This document shows positions 18,780-27,184 of a DNA stretch of 64,000 nucleotides, in pieces; the first letter of the stretch is position 1; each line of letters begins with the position of its first letter. Source of the DNA: Aquitalea denitrificans (GTDB lineage: Bacteria > Pseudomonadota > Gammaproteobacteria > Burkholderiales > Chromobacteriaceae); contig NZ_CP047241.1 of NCBI RefSeq assembly GCF_009856625.1, positions 4,216,001 through 4,280,000 of the forward strand, written 5' to 3'. The notes beneath the pieces were generated by a model. The model was not told the DNA's origin, searched no databases, and was given only the letters and a program-made list of their open reading frames with translations. A program made the position numbers and the translations under genes.

Positions 18780-18914
18780 TTATACGGCCAGACGCTTGCG
18801 ACCCTTGGCGCGACGGGCGGCGATAACGGCGCGGCCACCGCGGGTCTTCATGCGAACGAGGAAGCCGTGAGTGCGCTTGCGACGGGTAGTGGAAGGCTGG
18901 TAAGTACGCTTCAT
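18780..18914 (-). CDS. rpmH: 50S ribosomal protein L34
   Basis: A 44-residue, strongly basic ribosomal protein, too short for many gene finders. The product starts MKRTYQPSTTRRKRTHGF and ends GRKRLAV, the universal L34 pattern. It is the first gene of rpmH-rnpA-yidD-yidC, eight bases before rnpA, and has its own promoter facing away from dnaA. Confidence 0.97.
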   Translation of the reverse strand: MKRTYQPSTTRRKRTHGFLVRMKTRGGRAVIAARRAKGRKRLAV

Positions 18915-18953
18915 GATAAAGAATTCCTGTTTCGAAACGGAAATAAACGCGTG

Positions 18954-18982
18954 ATTTCACAAGAAAAACCGCCGCTTGTCAA
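18954..18982 (-). promoter_or_regulatory. Promoter of rpmH operon
   Basis: On the minus strand, a perfect -35 TTGACA (18982-18977), a 17-base spacer and a -10 TGAAAT (18959-18954). It lies about 40 bases before the rpmH start. Confidence 0.65.
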
Positions 18983-19002
18983 TGGCAAATTTTTAGCACA
19001 CC

Positions 19003-19011
19003 TGTGGATAA
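19003..19011 (-). promoter_or_regulatory. DnaA box between rpmH and dnaA
   Basis: A perfect consensus DnaA box, TTATCCACA, read on the minus strand. It is the only perfect box seen in the interval, which argues for autoregulation of dnaA rather than a complete replication origin here. It overlaps the predicted -35 of dnaA. Confidence 0.75.
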
Positions 19012-19033
19012 CTTTGCCGAAAACCGTTAGAAT
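19005..19033 (+). promoter_or_regulatory. Candidate dnaA promoter overlapping the DnaA box
   Basis: Plus-strand -35 TGGATA (19005-19010), 17-base spacer, -10 TAGAAT (19028-19033). The -35 lies inside the DnaA box, so DnaA bound there would block RNA polymerase. The predicted transcript has a leader of roughly 230 bases. Confidence 0.45.
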
Positions 19034-19203
19034 GTCGAAACTTAACGCACCCCACCCCCTGCGTAATTATTAAACGAAGCCGCCCGCCCAAGGGCAGCAC
19101 GCGCGACAGGGGGATGGTGCAAGCCACTTGCCATGCATGAACACATGCCAGGGCTGCACCCGCGCCAGACACTATCGTCCGGCCATCCCACAGGGTGACA
19201 ACC

Positions 19204-19269
19204 ATGGCTCCTCCCGCCGCAACGCATATCGTCAACGGCGGGTTTTTGCTTTTACTTGCGTGTACTTAA
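19204..19269 (+). CDS. Candidate 21-residue leader peptide coupled to dnaA
   Basis: An ATG preceded by AGGGTG (eight-base spacing) opens a 21-codon frame with a hydrophobic tail (GGFLLLLACT). Its TAA overlaps the dnaA ATG (TAATG). dnaA itself has no recognisable ribosome-binding site in the preceding 20 bases, so re-initiation from this frame could supply its translation. The frame also spans a terminator-like hairpin. No homologue is known to me; the case rests only on arrangement. Confidence 0.4.
   Translation: MAPPAATHIVNGGFLLLLACT
19213..19253 (+). terminator. Terminator-like hairpin immediately before dnaA
   Basis: CCCGCCG (19213-19219) pairs with CGGCGGG (19236-19242) and is followed by TTTTTGCTTTT. 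It sits inside the candidate leader peptide, only 16 bases before the dnaA start, where it could attenuate dnaA transcription. The 16-base loop makes it weaker than a standard terminator. Confidence 0.5.
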
Positions 19270-20666
19270 TGACCGAACTGGATCAATTCTGGCCTGCCTG
19301 CCTCGCGCGCCTTGAGGCCGAACTGTCTTCACAGCAGTTCAATACCTGGATCAAGCCGCTGGCAGCCGAAGCCAACGATGAAGGCATTGCGCTGTTTGCC
19401 CCCAACCGCTTCATCATGCAGTTCATCAAGGACCGTTTCCTTGGCCGCATCGAAGAACTGGCGGTAGAACTGGTGGGCGAAGCCCCGGTCGAGCTGCGCC
19501 TGGGCGCACCCAGCAACAAACCACTGGCCGTGCCGGTAACCGTAGGCAGTGGTGAGCGCAAACCCGCCCCCGCACCTGCCGCCAACAGCATTCCCAGCCA
19601 GGCCAAGCAAGCGGCAGTAAAAGCCATTGGCGGCAGCCACGAAAGCACCCGGCTCAACCCCTCCTTCACCTTTGATACGCTGGTAACGGGTAAGGGCAAC
19701 CAGCTGGCACGCGCTGCCGCGATGCAGATTGCCGAGAATCCGGGCGACCAGGCTTACAACCCGCTGTTTGTCTACGGTGGCGTGGGCCTGGGTAAGACCC
19801 ACTTGATTCAGGCCATTGGCAACCACGTGTTCCAGAAGAACCCGCAAGCCAAGATCCGCTACATCCACGCCGAACGCTATGTGGCCGACATCATGCGCGC
19901 CTACCAGCACAAAGCGTTTGACGAATTCAAGCGCTACTACCACTCGCTGGATTTGCTGCTGATTGACGACATCCAGTTTTTTGCCGGCAAAAACCGCACC
20001 CAGGAAGAATTCTTCTACGCCTTCAACGCACTGATCGAGGGCGGCAAGCAAGTCATCATGACCTGCGACACCTACCCCAAGCAGATAGAAGGCATGGAAG
20101 AGCGGCTGATTTCGCGCTTCTCCTGGGGCCTGACGGTGGAAATCCAGCCGCCGGAGCTGGAAATGCGCGTGGCCATTCTGATGAAAAAAGCCGAAGCCGA
20201 CAGCATCAAGCTGGATCACCCGGTGGCTTTCTTCATTGCCCAGAACGTGCGCTCCAATGTGCGCGAACTGGAAGGCGCGCTCAAACGCGTGGTGGCCTAT
20301 GCCCGCTTCACCAACCAGAGCATCTCGCTGGACCTGGTAAAAGAAGCGCTGAAGGACATCCTGGCCGCCGGCAACCGCCAGGTCACCGTGGACGCCATCC
20401 AGAAAACCGTGGCCGAGTACTACAAGATCAAGCTGTCCGACATGCACAGCAAAAAGCGCAGCCGTGACATTGCCCGGCCGCGTCAGGTAGCGATGGCACT
20501 GGCCAAGGAGCTGACCCAGCTCTCGCTGCCCAATATCGGCGACGCCTTTGGCGGCCGCGACCACACCACCGTGCTGCATGCCTGCAAGACCATTGCCGAA
20601 ATGCGCAGTAATGACGCCGATATGGCGCACGATTACGATACGCTGCTATCCATGCTGCGTAACTGA
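19269..20666 (+). CDS. dnaA: Chromosomal replication initiator DnaA
   Basis: A 465-residue initiator that binds DnaA boxes and melts the origin. Domain I (residues 1-85) has the WPACLARLEAELSSQQFNTW start. A short linker is followed by the AAA+ domain with Walker A GGVGLGKTH, Walker B LLIDDIQFF and the sensor region RLISRFSWGL. The C-terminal DNA-binding domain IV has the signature GRDHTTVLHACKTI. ATG 19269 gives the conserved N-terminus; longer in-frame starts have no support. It is followed by dnaN after 51 bases. Confidence 0.98.
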   Translation: MTELDQFWPACLARLEAELSSQQFNTWIKPLAAEANDEGIALFAPNRFIMQFIKDRFLGRIEELAVELVGEAPVELRLGAPSNKPLAVPVTVGSGERKPAPAPAANSIPSQAKQAAVKAIGGSHESTRLNPSFTFDTLVTGKGNQLARAAAMQIAENPGDQAYNPLFVYGGVGLGKTHLIQAIGNHVFQKNPQAKIRYIHAERYVADIMRAYQHKAFDEFKRYYHSLDLLLIDDIQFFAGKNRTQEEFFYAFNALIEGGKQVIMTCDTYPKQIEGMEERLISRFSWGLTVEIQPPELEMRVAILMKKAEADSIKLDHPVAFFIAQNVRSNVRELEGALKRVVAYARFTNQSISLDLVKEALKDILAAGNRQVTVDAIQKTVAEYYKIKLSDMHSKKRSRDIARPRQVAMALAKELTQLSLPNIGDAFGGRDHTTVLHACKTIAEMRSNDADMAHDYDTLLSMLRN

Positions 20667-20717
20667 TATGTTGATTCAACCGATAACTGACTCTGGACAC
20701 ATTCGGGAGCCCGAAAC

Positions 20718-21824
20718 ATGCTGATCCTGCAAGCCGAACGCGATGCCCTTCTCAAGCCCCTGCTGGCCGTGACCGGTATTGTCGAACGCCGCCACACCCT
20801 GCCGATTCTTTCCAATGTCCTGATTGAAAAGAAGGGCGGACAGGTAGGCTTCCTGGCCACCGATCTGGAAATCCAGATCACCACCGCCAGCGCCGACGAA
20901 CTGCCGGGCGAAGACTTCCGCCTGACCACCTCGGCCAAAAAGCTGCAGGACATCCTGCGCGCCATCCCGGACAAGGCCACGGTCACGCTGGAACAGCTGG
21001 ACGGCCGCCTGACACTGAAAGCCGGCAAAAGCCGCTTCAACCTGCAAACCCTGCCGGCAGAAGACTTCCCGCTGCTGTCGGTGGGCAGCGCCAGCGAATC
21101 CAGCTTCAGCCTGAGCCAGCGCGAACTCAAACGCCTGATCTCCCAGGTGCAATTTGCCATGGCCGTGCAGGACATCCGTTACTACCTTAACGGCCTGTTG
21201 ATGCAAACCGACGGCAACCAGGTAAAACTGATTGCCACCGACGGCCACCGGCTGGCCTTTGCCAGCGCCGACGTGGAAGCCACCCTGCCCAAGGCCGAAG
21301 TCATCCTGCCGCGCAAAACCATCCTGGAGCTGTACAAACTGCTGCAGGACAGCGACGACGAAATCAACATCGAAGTGCTGGCCAACCAGGTGCGCTTCAG
21401 CTTTGGCTCCACCGTCATCATCAGCAAGGTTGTCGACGGCAAGTTCCCCGACTACAACCGCGTGATTCCGCTGGATAACGACAAGATCTTCCTGATCGAA
21501 CGCCTTACCTTCCTGCACGCGCTGCAACGCGCCGCCATTCTGGCCAACGAAAAATTCCGTGGCGTGCGACTGGTACTGGCAGCGGGTAAAATGTCCATTT
21601 TGTGCACCAACAGCGAACAGGAAGAAGCAGAAGAAGAACTGGAAATCGCCTATCAGGGCGGCGACCTGGAAATCGGCTTCAACATCAACTACCTGCTGGA
21701 CGTACTGACCAATCTGCCGGCCGACACACTGCAAATGGCGTTTGGCGATGCCAACCGCAGCACGCTGGTTACCATTCCGGACTACAGCAACTTCAAGTAC
21801 ATCGTGATGCCGATGCGCATCTGA
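20718..21824 (+). CDS. dnaN: DNA polymerase III beta subunit (sliding clamp)
   Basis: A 368-residue sliding clamp that tethers DNA polymerase III to DNA as a ring-shaped dimer. Three repeated clamp domains are implied by length. Family features include the N-terminal ERRHTLPILSNVLIE, DGHRLAFA in the middle domain and the C-terminal YIVMPMRI, which helps form the partner-binding pocket. GGGAG precedes the ATG. It lies between dnaA and gyrB; recF, often located here, is absent. Confidence 0.98.
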   Translation: MLILQAERDALLKPLLAVTGIVERRHTLPILSNVLIEKKGGQVGFLATDLEIQITTASADELPGEDFRLTTSAKKLQDILRAIPDKATVTLEQLDGRLTLKAGKSRFNLQTLPAEDFPLLSVGSASESSFSLSQRELKRLISQVQFAMAVQDIRYYLNGLLMQTDGNQVKLIATDGHRLAFASADVEATLPKAEVILPRKTILELYKLLQDSDDEINIEVLANQVRFSFGSTVIISKVVDGKFPDYNRVIPLDNDKIFLIERLTFLHALQRAAILANEKFRGVRLVLAAGKMSILCTNSEQEEAEEELEIAYQGGDLEIGFNINYLLDVLTNLPADTLQMAFGDANRSTLVTIPDYSNFKYIVMPMRI

Positions 21825-21848
21825 TCAGCAAAAGCACAGTCAGAAGTG

Positions 21849-21872
21849 ACTGCTGCCACAGGCAGCAGTTTT
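21849..21872 (+). terminator. Probable terminator after dnaN
   Basis: ACTGCTGCC and GGCAGCAGT form a nine-base stem with an ACA loop, followed by a short T-run. It would separate dnaN from gyrB transcription at least partly. Confidence 0.5.
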
Positions 21873-21961
21873 CGAGATTTTGAGTATAAGCGGCAAAGGG
21901 CGGTACAGCGCGGACGAGGACATCCTCCTCCGCCCCCTCCCCCACTGCAGGAAAGAAGCGG

Positions 21962-24352
21962 ATGAGCGAACAGGAATACGGCGCGGATAGCATTAAAGTC
22001 CTCAAGGGTCTGGATGCGGTACGCAAACGCCCCGGCATGTACATTGGCGACACCTCGGACGGCACCGGTCTGCACCACATGGTGTTCGAAGTGCTGGACA
22101 ACGCCATTGACGAAGCCCTGGCCGGCCATGCCGACACCATCAAGGTCATCATCAACCCCGACAACTCCATCACCGTATCGGACAACGGCCGGGGCATCCC
22201 CACCGACATCCACCCGGAAGAAGGACGTTCGGCGGCCGAAGTGATCATGACCATCCTGCACGCCGGCGGCAAATTCGACAGCAACAGCTACAAGATCTCC
22301 GGCGGCCTGCACGGCGTGGGTGTGTCCGTGGTAAATGCGCTGTCCGATTGGCTGAAGCTGAAGATCTGGCGTGATGGCAAGGTGCACGAAATGGAATTCC
22401 GCCGTGGCGACGCCGTGGCCCCGCTCACCGTCACCGGCCATAGCAACCACCGCGGCACCGAAGTCACCTTCCGCGCCAGCGAAGAAACCTTCGGCCTGGT
22501 GGAATTTCACTTCGACATCCTGGCCAAGCGCATCCGCGAACTGTCCTTCCTCAACCAGGGCGTAGGCATCAACCTGCTGGACAAGCGCAGCGGCAAGGAA
22601 GAAAACTTCGCCTTCTCCGGCGGCGTAGCCGGCTTTGTGGAATACATGAACCGCAACAAGACCGTGCTGCACCCCAAGGTGTTCCACGGCATTGGCGAAA
22701 AAGACGGCATGACGGTGGAAGTGGCCATGCAATGGAACGACTCCTACCAGGAAAGCGTCCAGTGCTTCACCAACAACATCCCGCAGCGTGACGGCGGCAC
22801 CCACATGACCGCGCTGCGTCAGGTGATGACCCGCACGCTCAACCAGTACATCGAAGAACACGAAGTAGCCAAAAAGGCCAAGGTGGACACCACCGGCGAC
22901 GACATGCGCGAAGGTCTTACCTGCGTACTGTCCGTCAAGCTGCCCGACCCCAAGTTCTCCAGCCAGACCAAGGACAAGCTGGTATCCGGCGAAATCGGCC
23001 CGGTGGTCAACGAAGTCATCAGCGAAGCGCTGAAAAGCTATCTGCTGGAAAACCCCAACGACGCCAAAACCATCTGCGGCAAGATCGTGGATGCCGCCCG
23101 CGCCCGTGAAGCCGCGCGCAAGGCCCGCGAAATCACCCGCCGCAAAGGCATCATGGACGGCCTGGGCCTGCCCGGCAAACTGGCCGACTGCCAGGAAAAA
23201 GACCCCAAGCTGTGCGAACTCTACCTGGTCGAGGGTGACTCCGCCGGCGGCTCCGCCAAACAAGGCCGTGACCGCAAATTCCAGGCCATCCTGCCGCTAA
23301 AGGGCAAGATCCTCAACGTGGAACGCGCCCGTTTCGACAAGATGCTGCAAAGCCAGGAAGTGGCCACCCTGATTACCGCCATGGGCTGCGGCATTGGCAA
23401 GGACGAATACAACCCGGACAAACTGCGCTACCACCGCATCATCATCATGACTGACGCCGACGTCGACGGCGCACACATCCGCACCCTGCTGCTCACCTTC
23501 TTCTACCGCCAGATGCACGAACTGGTAGAACGCGGCCACATCTACATCGCCCAGCCGCCGCTGTACAAGGCCAAGCACGGCAAGCAAGAGCGCTACCTGA
23601 AGGACGACTACGAACTTAACCAGTACCTGCTGCAACTGGCACTGGAAAAAGCCGAACTCGTCCCCGGCACCGATGCCGCCCCGCTGGCCGGCGACACCCT
23701 GGCCGAAGTAGCCCGCCAGTTCCTGCTGGCCCGCGCCGTGATCGAACGCGAAAGCCGCGTCATCGACCCGCTGGTGCTGGAAGCCATGCTCAAGTCCGGC
23801 CGCCTGTCACTGGAAAGCGAACAAGCCTCCAACGACACCATCGCCCGCCTGCGCGCGCTGGTGCCTGCGGAAGCCATCACGCTGGACCTGCTGCACGACG
23901 AAAAAAACGACGGCCACCTGATCAAGATCACCCGCAAACTGCACGGCAACGTGCTGGTAACCGTACTGGACCAGGACTTCCTGGAAACCGGCGACTACGC
24001 GGAACTCGCCAAAACCGGCGACCTGCTCAGCGGCCTGCTGCGTGACGGTGCCAGCGTACGCCGCGGCGAAACCGTGAAACCGATCAGCGAATTTGGCCAG
24101 GCACTGGACTGGCTGCTGGCCGAAGTGAAAAAGGGCATGAACATCCAGCGCTACAAAGGCCTGGGCGAAATGAACCCGGAACAACTGTGGGAAACCACCA
24201 TGGACCCGAACGTGCGCCGCCTGCTGAAGGTACGCATCGAGGACGTGATGGGTGCCGACGACGTGTTCACCACCCTGATGGGCGACGACGTAGAACCCCG
24301 CCGCGCCTTTATCGAAGGCAATGCCCTGATTGCGCGGAATATTGATGTGTGA
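21962..24352 (+). CDS. gyrB: DNA gyrase subunit B
   Basis: A 796-residue ATPase subunit of DNA gyrase, which introduces negative supercoils. The GHKL ATPase domain shows EVLDNAIDEALAGH (Mg/ATP glutamate and asparagine), DNGRGIP and GGLHGVGVSVVNAL. The TOPRIM domain has the acidic EGDSAGGSAKQGRDR and DADVDGAHIRTLLLTFF. The C-terminal QRYKGLGEMNPEQLWETTM is standard. Length and the insert before the C-terminus are typical of betaproteobacteria. AGGAAAGAAG precedes the start. It ends at a perfect terminator, immediately followed by the AT-rich island. Confidence 0.98.
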   Translation: MSEQEYGADSIKVLKGLDAVRKRPGMYIGDTSDGTGLHHMVFEVLDNAIDEALAGHADTIKVIINPDNSITVSDNGRGIPTDIHPEEGRSAAEVIMTILHAGGKFDSNSYKISGGLHGVGVSVVNALSDWLKLKIWRDGKVHEMEFRRGDAVAPLTVTGHSNHRGTEVTFRASEETFGLVEFHFDILAKRIRELSFLNQGVGINLLDKRSGKEENFAFSGGVAGFVEYMNRNKTVLHPKVFHGIGEKDGMTVEVAMQWNDSYQESVQCFTNNIPQRDGGTHMTALRQVMTRTLNQYIEEHEVAKKAKVDTTGDDMREGLTCVLSVKLPDPKFSSQTKDKLVSGEIGPVVNEVISEALKSYLLENPNDAKTICGKIVDAARAREAARKAREITRRKGIMDGLGLPGKLADCQEKDPKLCELYLVEGDSAGGSAKQGRDRKFQAILPLKGKILNVERARFDKMLQSQEVATLITAMGCGIGKDEYNPDKLRYHRIIIMTDADVDGAHIRTLLLTFFYRQMHELVERGHIYIAQPPLYKAKHGKQERYLKDDYELNQYLLQLALEKAELVPGTDAAPLAGDTLAEVARQFLLARAVIERESRVIDPLVLEAMLKSGRLSLESEQASNDTIARLRALVPAEAITLDLLHDEKNDGHLIKITRKLHGNVLVTVLDQDFLETGDYAELAKTGDLLSGLLRDGASVRRGETVKPISEFGQALDWLLAEVKKGMNIQRYKGLGEMNPEQLWETTMDPNVRRLLKVRIEDVMGADDVFTTLMGDDVEPRRAFIEGNALIARNIDV

Positions 24353-24383
24353 TTTTAGATCGTTTGTACACACCATCAACTGT

Positions 24384-24416
24384 AAAGAAAACCACCATCT
24401 ACGGTGGTTTTCTTTT
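24384..24416 (+). terminator. Intrinsic terminator of gyrB
   Basis: A 13-base perfect stem (24384-24396 with 24403-24415), six-base loop, A-run on the left and T-run on the right. It marks the left limit of the AT-rich island and insulates it from gyrB readthrough. Confidence 0.93.
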
Positions 24417-24453
24417 ATTAAATCAATGAAATATTGAATTAAATCCCGGCAAG

Positions 24454-25479
24454 ATGAATTACATTCAAACAAGATATTATGGAAGCAAAAGAAAGCATTT
24501 ATCTTGGCTTCGAGAAAATATTACTGATCTTAAACCAGGGATAATTCTAGATGGATTAGGTGGTACGGGATCAGTTTCCTTTCTGCTAAATGAATTAAAC
24601 TGGAATGTAACCTATAACGATATTTTTCTTTTCAATACAATATCGGCCAAGGCATTATTTAATTCTGACATATCACAAATTGATATAGATAAACTTTGCC
24701 AATTCATTGAAAGCATAAAGCCAAAACACAGATTCGTTACTAAGGCATTTGACAATATTTTCTTTTTACGCGAAGAAAATATGTGGATTGATGGACTAAT
24801 GCATCAAATTGAAGAGCTTGAGGAAGTTCATAAAAATATTATCCTGCACTGTTTATTTCAGTCTTGCATAAGAAAGAGGCCGTACAACTTATTTCATCGA
24901 GCCAACTTAGAAATGCGAGTCAACTCCACAAGCAAGAATTTTGGAAATAAAACTACTTGGGACAGATCATTTCCTCATCACATCAAACAATTGTTAAATG
25001 AATTAATTCCATTCGTAAAATACATGTCTGGGAAAAATAAAATAACTATAAACGAAAGTACATCAGCCAGTGAAATTAGGAAAAATTTTGACAGCGTCTA
25101 CTTAGACCCTCCTTACTTTAAAGCAAAAAAAACAACTGAAACATATTTACAACGCTATCATTTTCTCGAGGGATTGGCTCAATATAGTCAATGGCGGAAA
25201 ATGATAGATACCACTTCAAAAATTAAAATAATCAGAGATACCAACACTAAAGAATGGAATAAGAAGGAAGATTTCTTCATAAATATACAAGATGTCATCA
25301 ACAACATCAGCCCGAATAGGCTAATACTATCTTACATATCAAACGAATTTCCAAACCCGGATGAAATAACAGATTTTCTACTGAATTCATTCAAAAAAGT
25401 ATCCATAAAAACGAAACCATTTTCAGCATCACTTTCAAAAAAAATGCACGACGAACTATTATTTATTTGCGAGGCGTAA
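24454..25479 (+). CDS. D12-class N6-adenine DNA methyltransferase-like protein
   Basis: A 341-residue protein of the D12 (Dam/MboI-type) methyltransferase family, which transfers a methyl group from SAM to adenine N6 in DNA. The N-terminal SAM-binding motif X is TRYYGSKRKHLSWL (residues 6-19). Motif I is LDGLGGTGSVSFLL (about 32-45), a variant of DxFxGxG. The catalytic motif IV is LDPPYF with DPPY at residues 218-221. It is longer than Dam (278 residues) and the region between motifs I and IV, where target recognition lies, is divergent, so specificity is unknown. No restriction endonuclease of a known family is adjacent. The ribosome-binding site is weak. It is the first gene of the island operon; TAA is followed at once by the next ATG. 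Confidence 0.8.
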   Translation: MNYIQTRYYGSKRKHLSWLRENITDLKPGIILDGLGGTGSVSFLLNELNWNVTYNDIFLFNTISAKALFNSDISQIDIDKLCQFIESIKPKHRFVTKAFDNIFFLREENMWIDGLMHQIEELEEVHKNIILHCLFQSCIRKRPYNLFHRANLEMRVNSTSKNFGNKTTWDRSFPHHIKQLLNELIPFVKYMSGKNKITINESTSASEIRKNFDSVYLDPPYFKAKKTTETYLQRYHFLEGLAQYSQWRKMIDTTSKIKIIRDTNTKEWNKKEDFFINIQDVINNISPNRLILSYISNEFPNPDEITDFLLNSFKKVSIKTKPFSASLSKKMHDELLFICEA

Positions 25480-26211
25480 ATGTTCAACAAGTCATTAAAA
25501 ATAAGTTTACCTGCAGCAATTGTTCTCGCCCTAATTTTATTAGTTTTATGCTTTACATATCTAATAGCAATTAATACAGATAAAGCATTTTTTGACAAGG
25601 AAGGCCCACTATGGGTGATCATAGCCGGTCTAATTCCCGGGCTTACTGTTGCTCTGTTTCAATTATGTCTTAGTTGGTATGAGTACGCTACTGTTTCCAA
25701 GATTAAATCATTAAAAATTCGGGATGTTATTTCAACAAGAGACAGTAAAAAATATTATCGTGAATTAATTGATTCGTCCCAGAATACATTAATTGTTTAT
25801 GGTGTTACTGGCTCCCGCTTCGTTCAGGATTTTGGCGATTTAGAGTCCAGAAATGAAGAAGGAAAATGTTTATTAAAGGCTCTAGATAGAAAAGTTACTG
25901 TTAAGATTCTTGTTGCCTCATGTGACTATCTAGAAAATGCTGAGGATAAACATAAGTTCAGCATTGCTGCTAACCATTTTGAAAAACTAACTAAGAAGTG
26001 GTCTAATATTGAAGTTCGTTATTTCAAGCACACACCAAATACAAATTTATTTGTCTCTGACAGCGAAGTAATTATTGGCCACGTATTTCCTAAAATAAGA
26101 AGTAAAGACACACCATCACTGCACGTCTCCCTCGATAGTATTCTTGCTCAAACCTACATTGAGCACTTTAATAATGAATGGGAGGGCGCTGAGGTATTTG
26201 GCAATGCTTAA
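25480..26211 (+). CDS. Two-TM protein with degenerate phospholipase-D-like domain
   Basis: A 243-residue protein with two hydrophobic helices at about residues 8-30 and 43-64, followed by a cytoplasmic domain. The soluble part (about 80-243) resembles a single PLD-like alpha/beta domain: YYRELIDSSQNTLIVYGV, then VTVKILVASCD, then NTNLFVSDSEVIIGHVF. The last segment lies where PLD enzymes carry HxKxxxxD; here both His and Lys positions are Asn and only Asp remains, so nuclease or lipase activity is doubtful. A membrane-bound sensor or effector is possible. The start directly follows the methyltransferase stop, with GAGG five bases before. The assignment to the PLD fold is by pattern only. Confidence 0.6.
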   Translation: MFNKSLKISLPAAIVLALILLVLCFTYLIAINTDKAFFDKEGPLWVIIAGLIPGLTVALFQLCLSWYEYATVSKIKSLKIRDVISTRDSKKYYRELIDSSQNTLIVYGVTGSRFVQDFGDLESRNEEGKCLLKALDRKVTVKILVASCDYLENAEDKHKFSIAANHFEKLTKKWSNIEVRYFKHTPNTNLFVSDSEVIIGHVFPKIRSKDTPSLHVSLDSILAQTYIEHFNNEWEGAEVFGNA

Positions 26212-27184
26212 AATATTAGCACCAGCAAGAGTTCATTTATCACTCATTGACATGAGCGAATCGGGATATAGGAAAAATGGCAGCATTGGATTTGCCATTT
26301 CTAGGAAAAATATTCTTCTAATAGCGAAAAAATCAATTGACACCAAATTGGATAAAATTGCCGTCAAAATTAATGAGCAGAATACCCTGGAGCAATTGAA
26401 GCTAATTATCAGAAATACTATTCAAAAATTTAATCTTAAATACAGCATTGAGATTGAACATATTGAAATTCCTTATCAGCATATGGGATTTGGTTCTGGC
26501 ACATCACTCCGTTTATCTGTATTAGAAGCACTTTTCATATTGAATGATTATTTTCCAAGTAAAATTGAGCTTATGCAAGCGTCTGGAAGGGGAGGGGCAT
26601 CTGGAATTGGCATTAACACCTACTTCAATGGTGGATTCGTATTTGATTTAGGCGTAAAAAAAAATAACGAAATTAAATTTCAGTCATCTGACGAAATTAT
26701 TTACCCAGAAGAATTGCCCATTGTTTTAAAAAGAATAAATATGCCAATGTGGAACATGGCTATCCTTGTACCCAATGATGTGAGCCCAATAACACTAGAG
26801 AATGAGCGGTTATTTTTCTCAAAGAATACTCCACAAAGTCAAGATGACGTAAATGAAATAACGTACCATGCACTATTTGGAACGACGGCCTCAATTATTG
26901 ATAACGATTATAATTATTTTTGCAAGTCAATTAACTCAATACAACAATGTAGTTGGAAAAAGGCTGAAGTTGCATTGCATGGTGACTCATTAGGTAAGTA
27001 TATCCACTATCTGAAAGATATCATTTCATGTGATGCGATTGCTATGTCAAGCTTTGGTCCTAATTTGTTGATTATTGATCAAAACATAGAAGAAAAATGT
27101 CAATTAATTAAAGAGAAATTCCCAGATTCAGACATTTTCTTAACGTCGCCAGATAACCATGGGAGAGTTATAGAGCATGCGTGA
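26204..27184 (+). CDS. Beta-RFAP synthase-like GHMP family protein
   Basis: A 326-residue protein of the GHMP superfamily closest in pattern to beta-ribofuranosylaminobenzene 5'-phosphate synthase, which joins PRPP and an aromatic acid in methanopterin synthesis. Shared features are the start PARVHLSLIDM with GSIGFAI, the phosphate loop GFGSGTSLRLSVLEAL (residues 95-110), GRGGASGIG (128-136) followed by NGGFVFDLG, and the C-terminal MSSFGPNLLII. Length matches archaeal enzymes (about 320-330). No other methanopterin gene is nearby, so the substrate is probably different. It overlaps the previous gene by eight bases; GAGG lies nine bases before ATG 26204. A GHMP kinase activity is the alternative. 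Confidence 0.72.
   Translation: MLKILAPARVHLSLIDMSESGYRKNGSIGFAISRKNILLIAKKSIDTKLDKIAVKINEQNTLEQLKLIIRNTIQKFNLKYSIEIEHIEIPYQHMGFGSGTSLRLSVLEALFILNDYFPSKIELMQASGRGGASGIGINTYFNGGFVFDLGVKKNNEIKFQSSDEIIYPEELPIVLKRINMPMWNMAILVPNDVSPITLENERLFFSKNTPQSQDDVNEITYHALFGTTASIIDNDYNYFCKSINSIQQCSWKKAEVALHGDSLGKYIHYLKDIISCDAIAMSSFGPNLLIIDQNIEEKCQLIKEKFPDSDIFLTSPDNHGRVIEHA

Noticed and set aside
18915..19268. Complete oriC
   Set aside because: Only one perfect DnaA box and no AT-rich repeat array typical of an unwinding element were seen.
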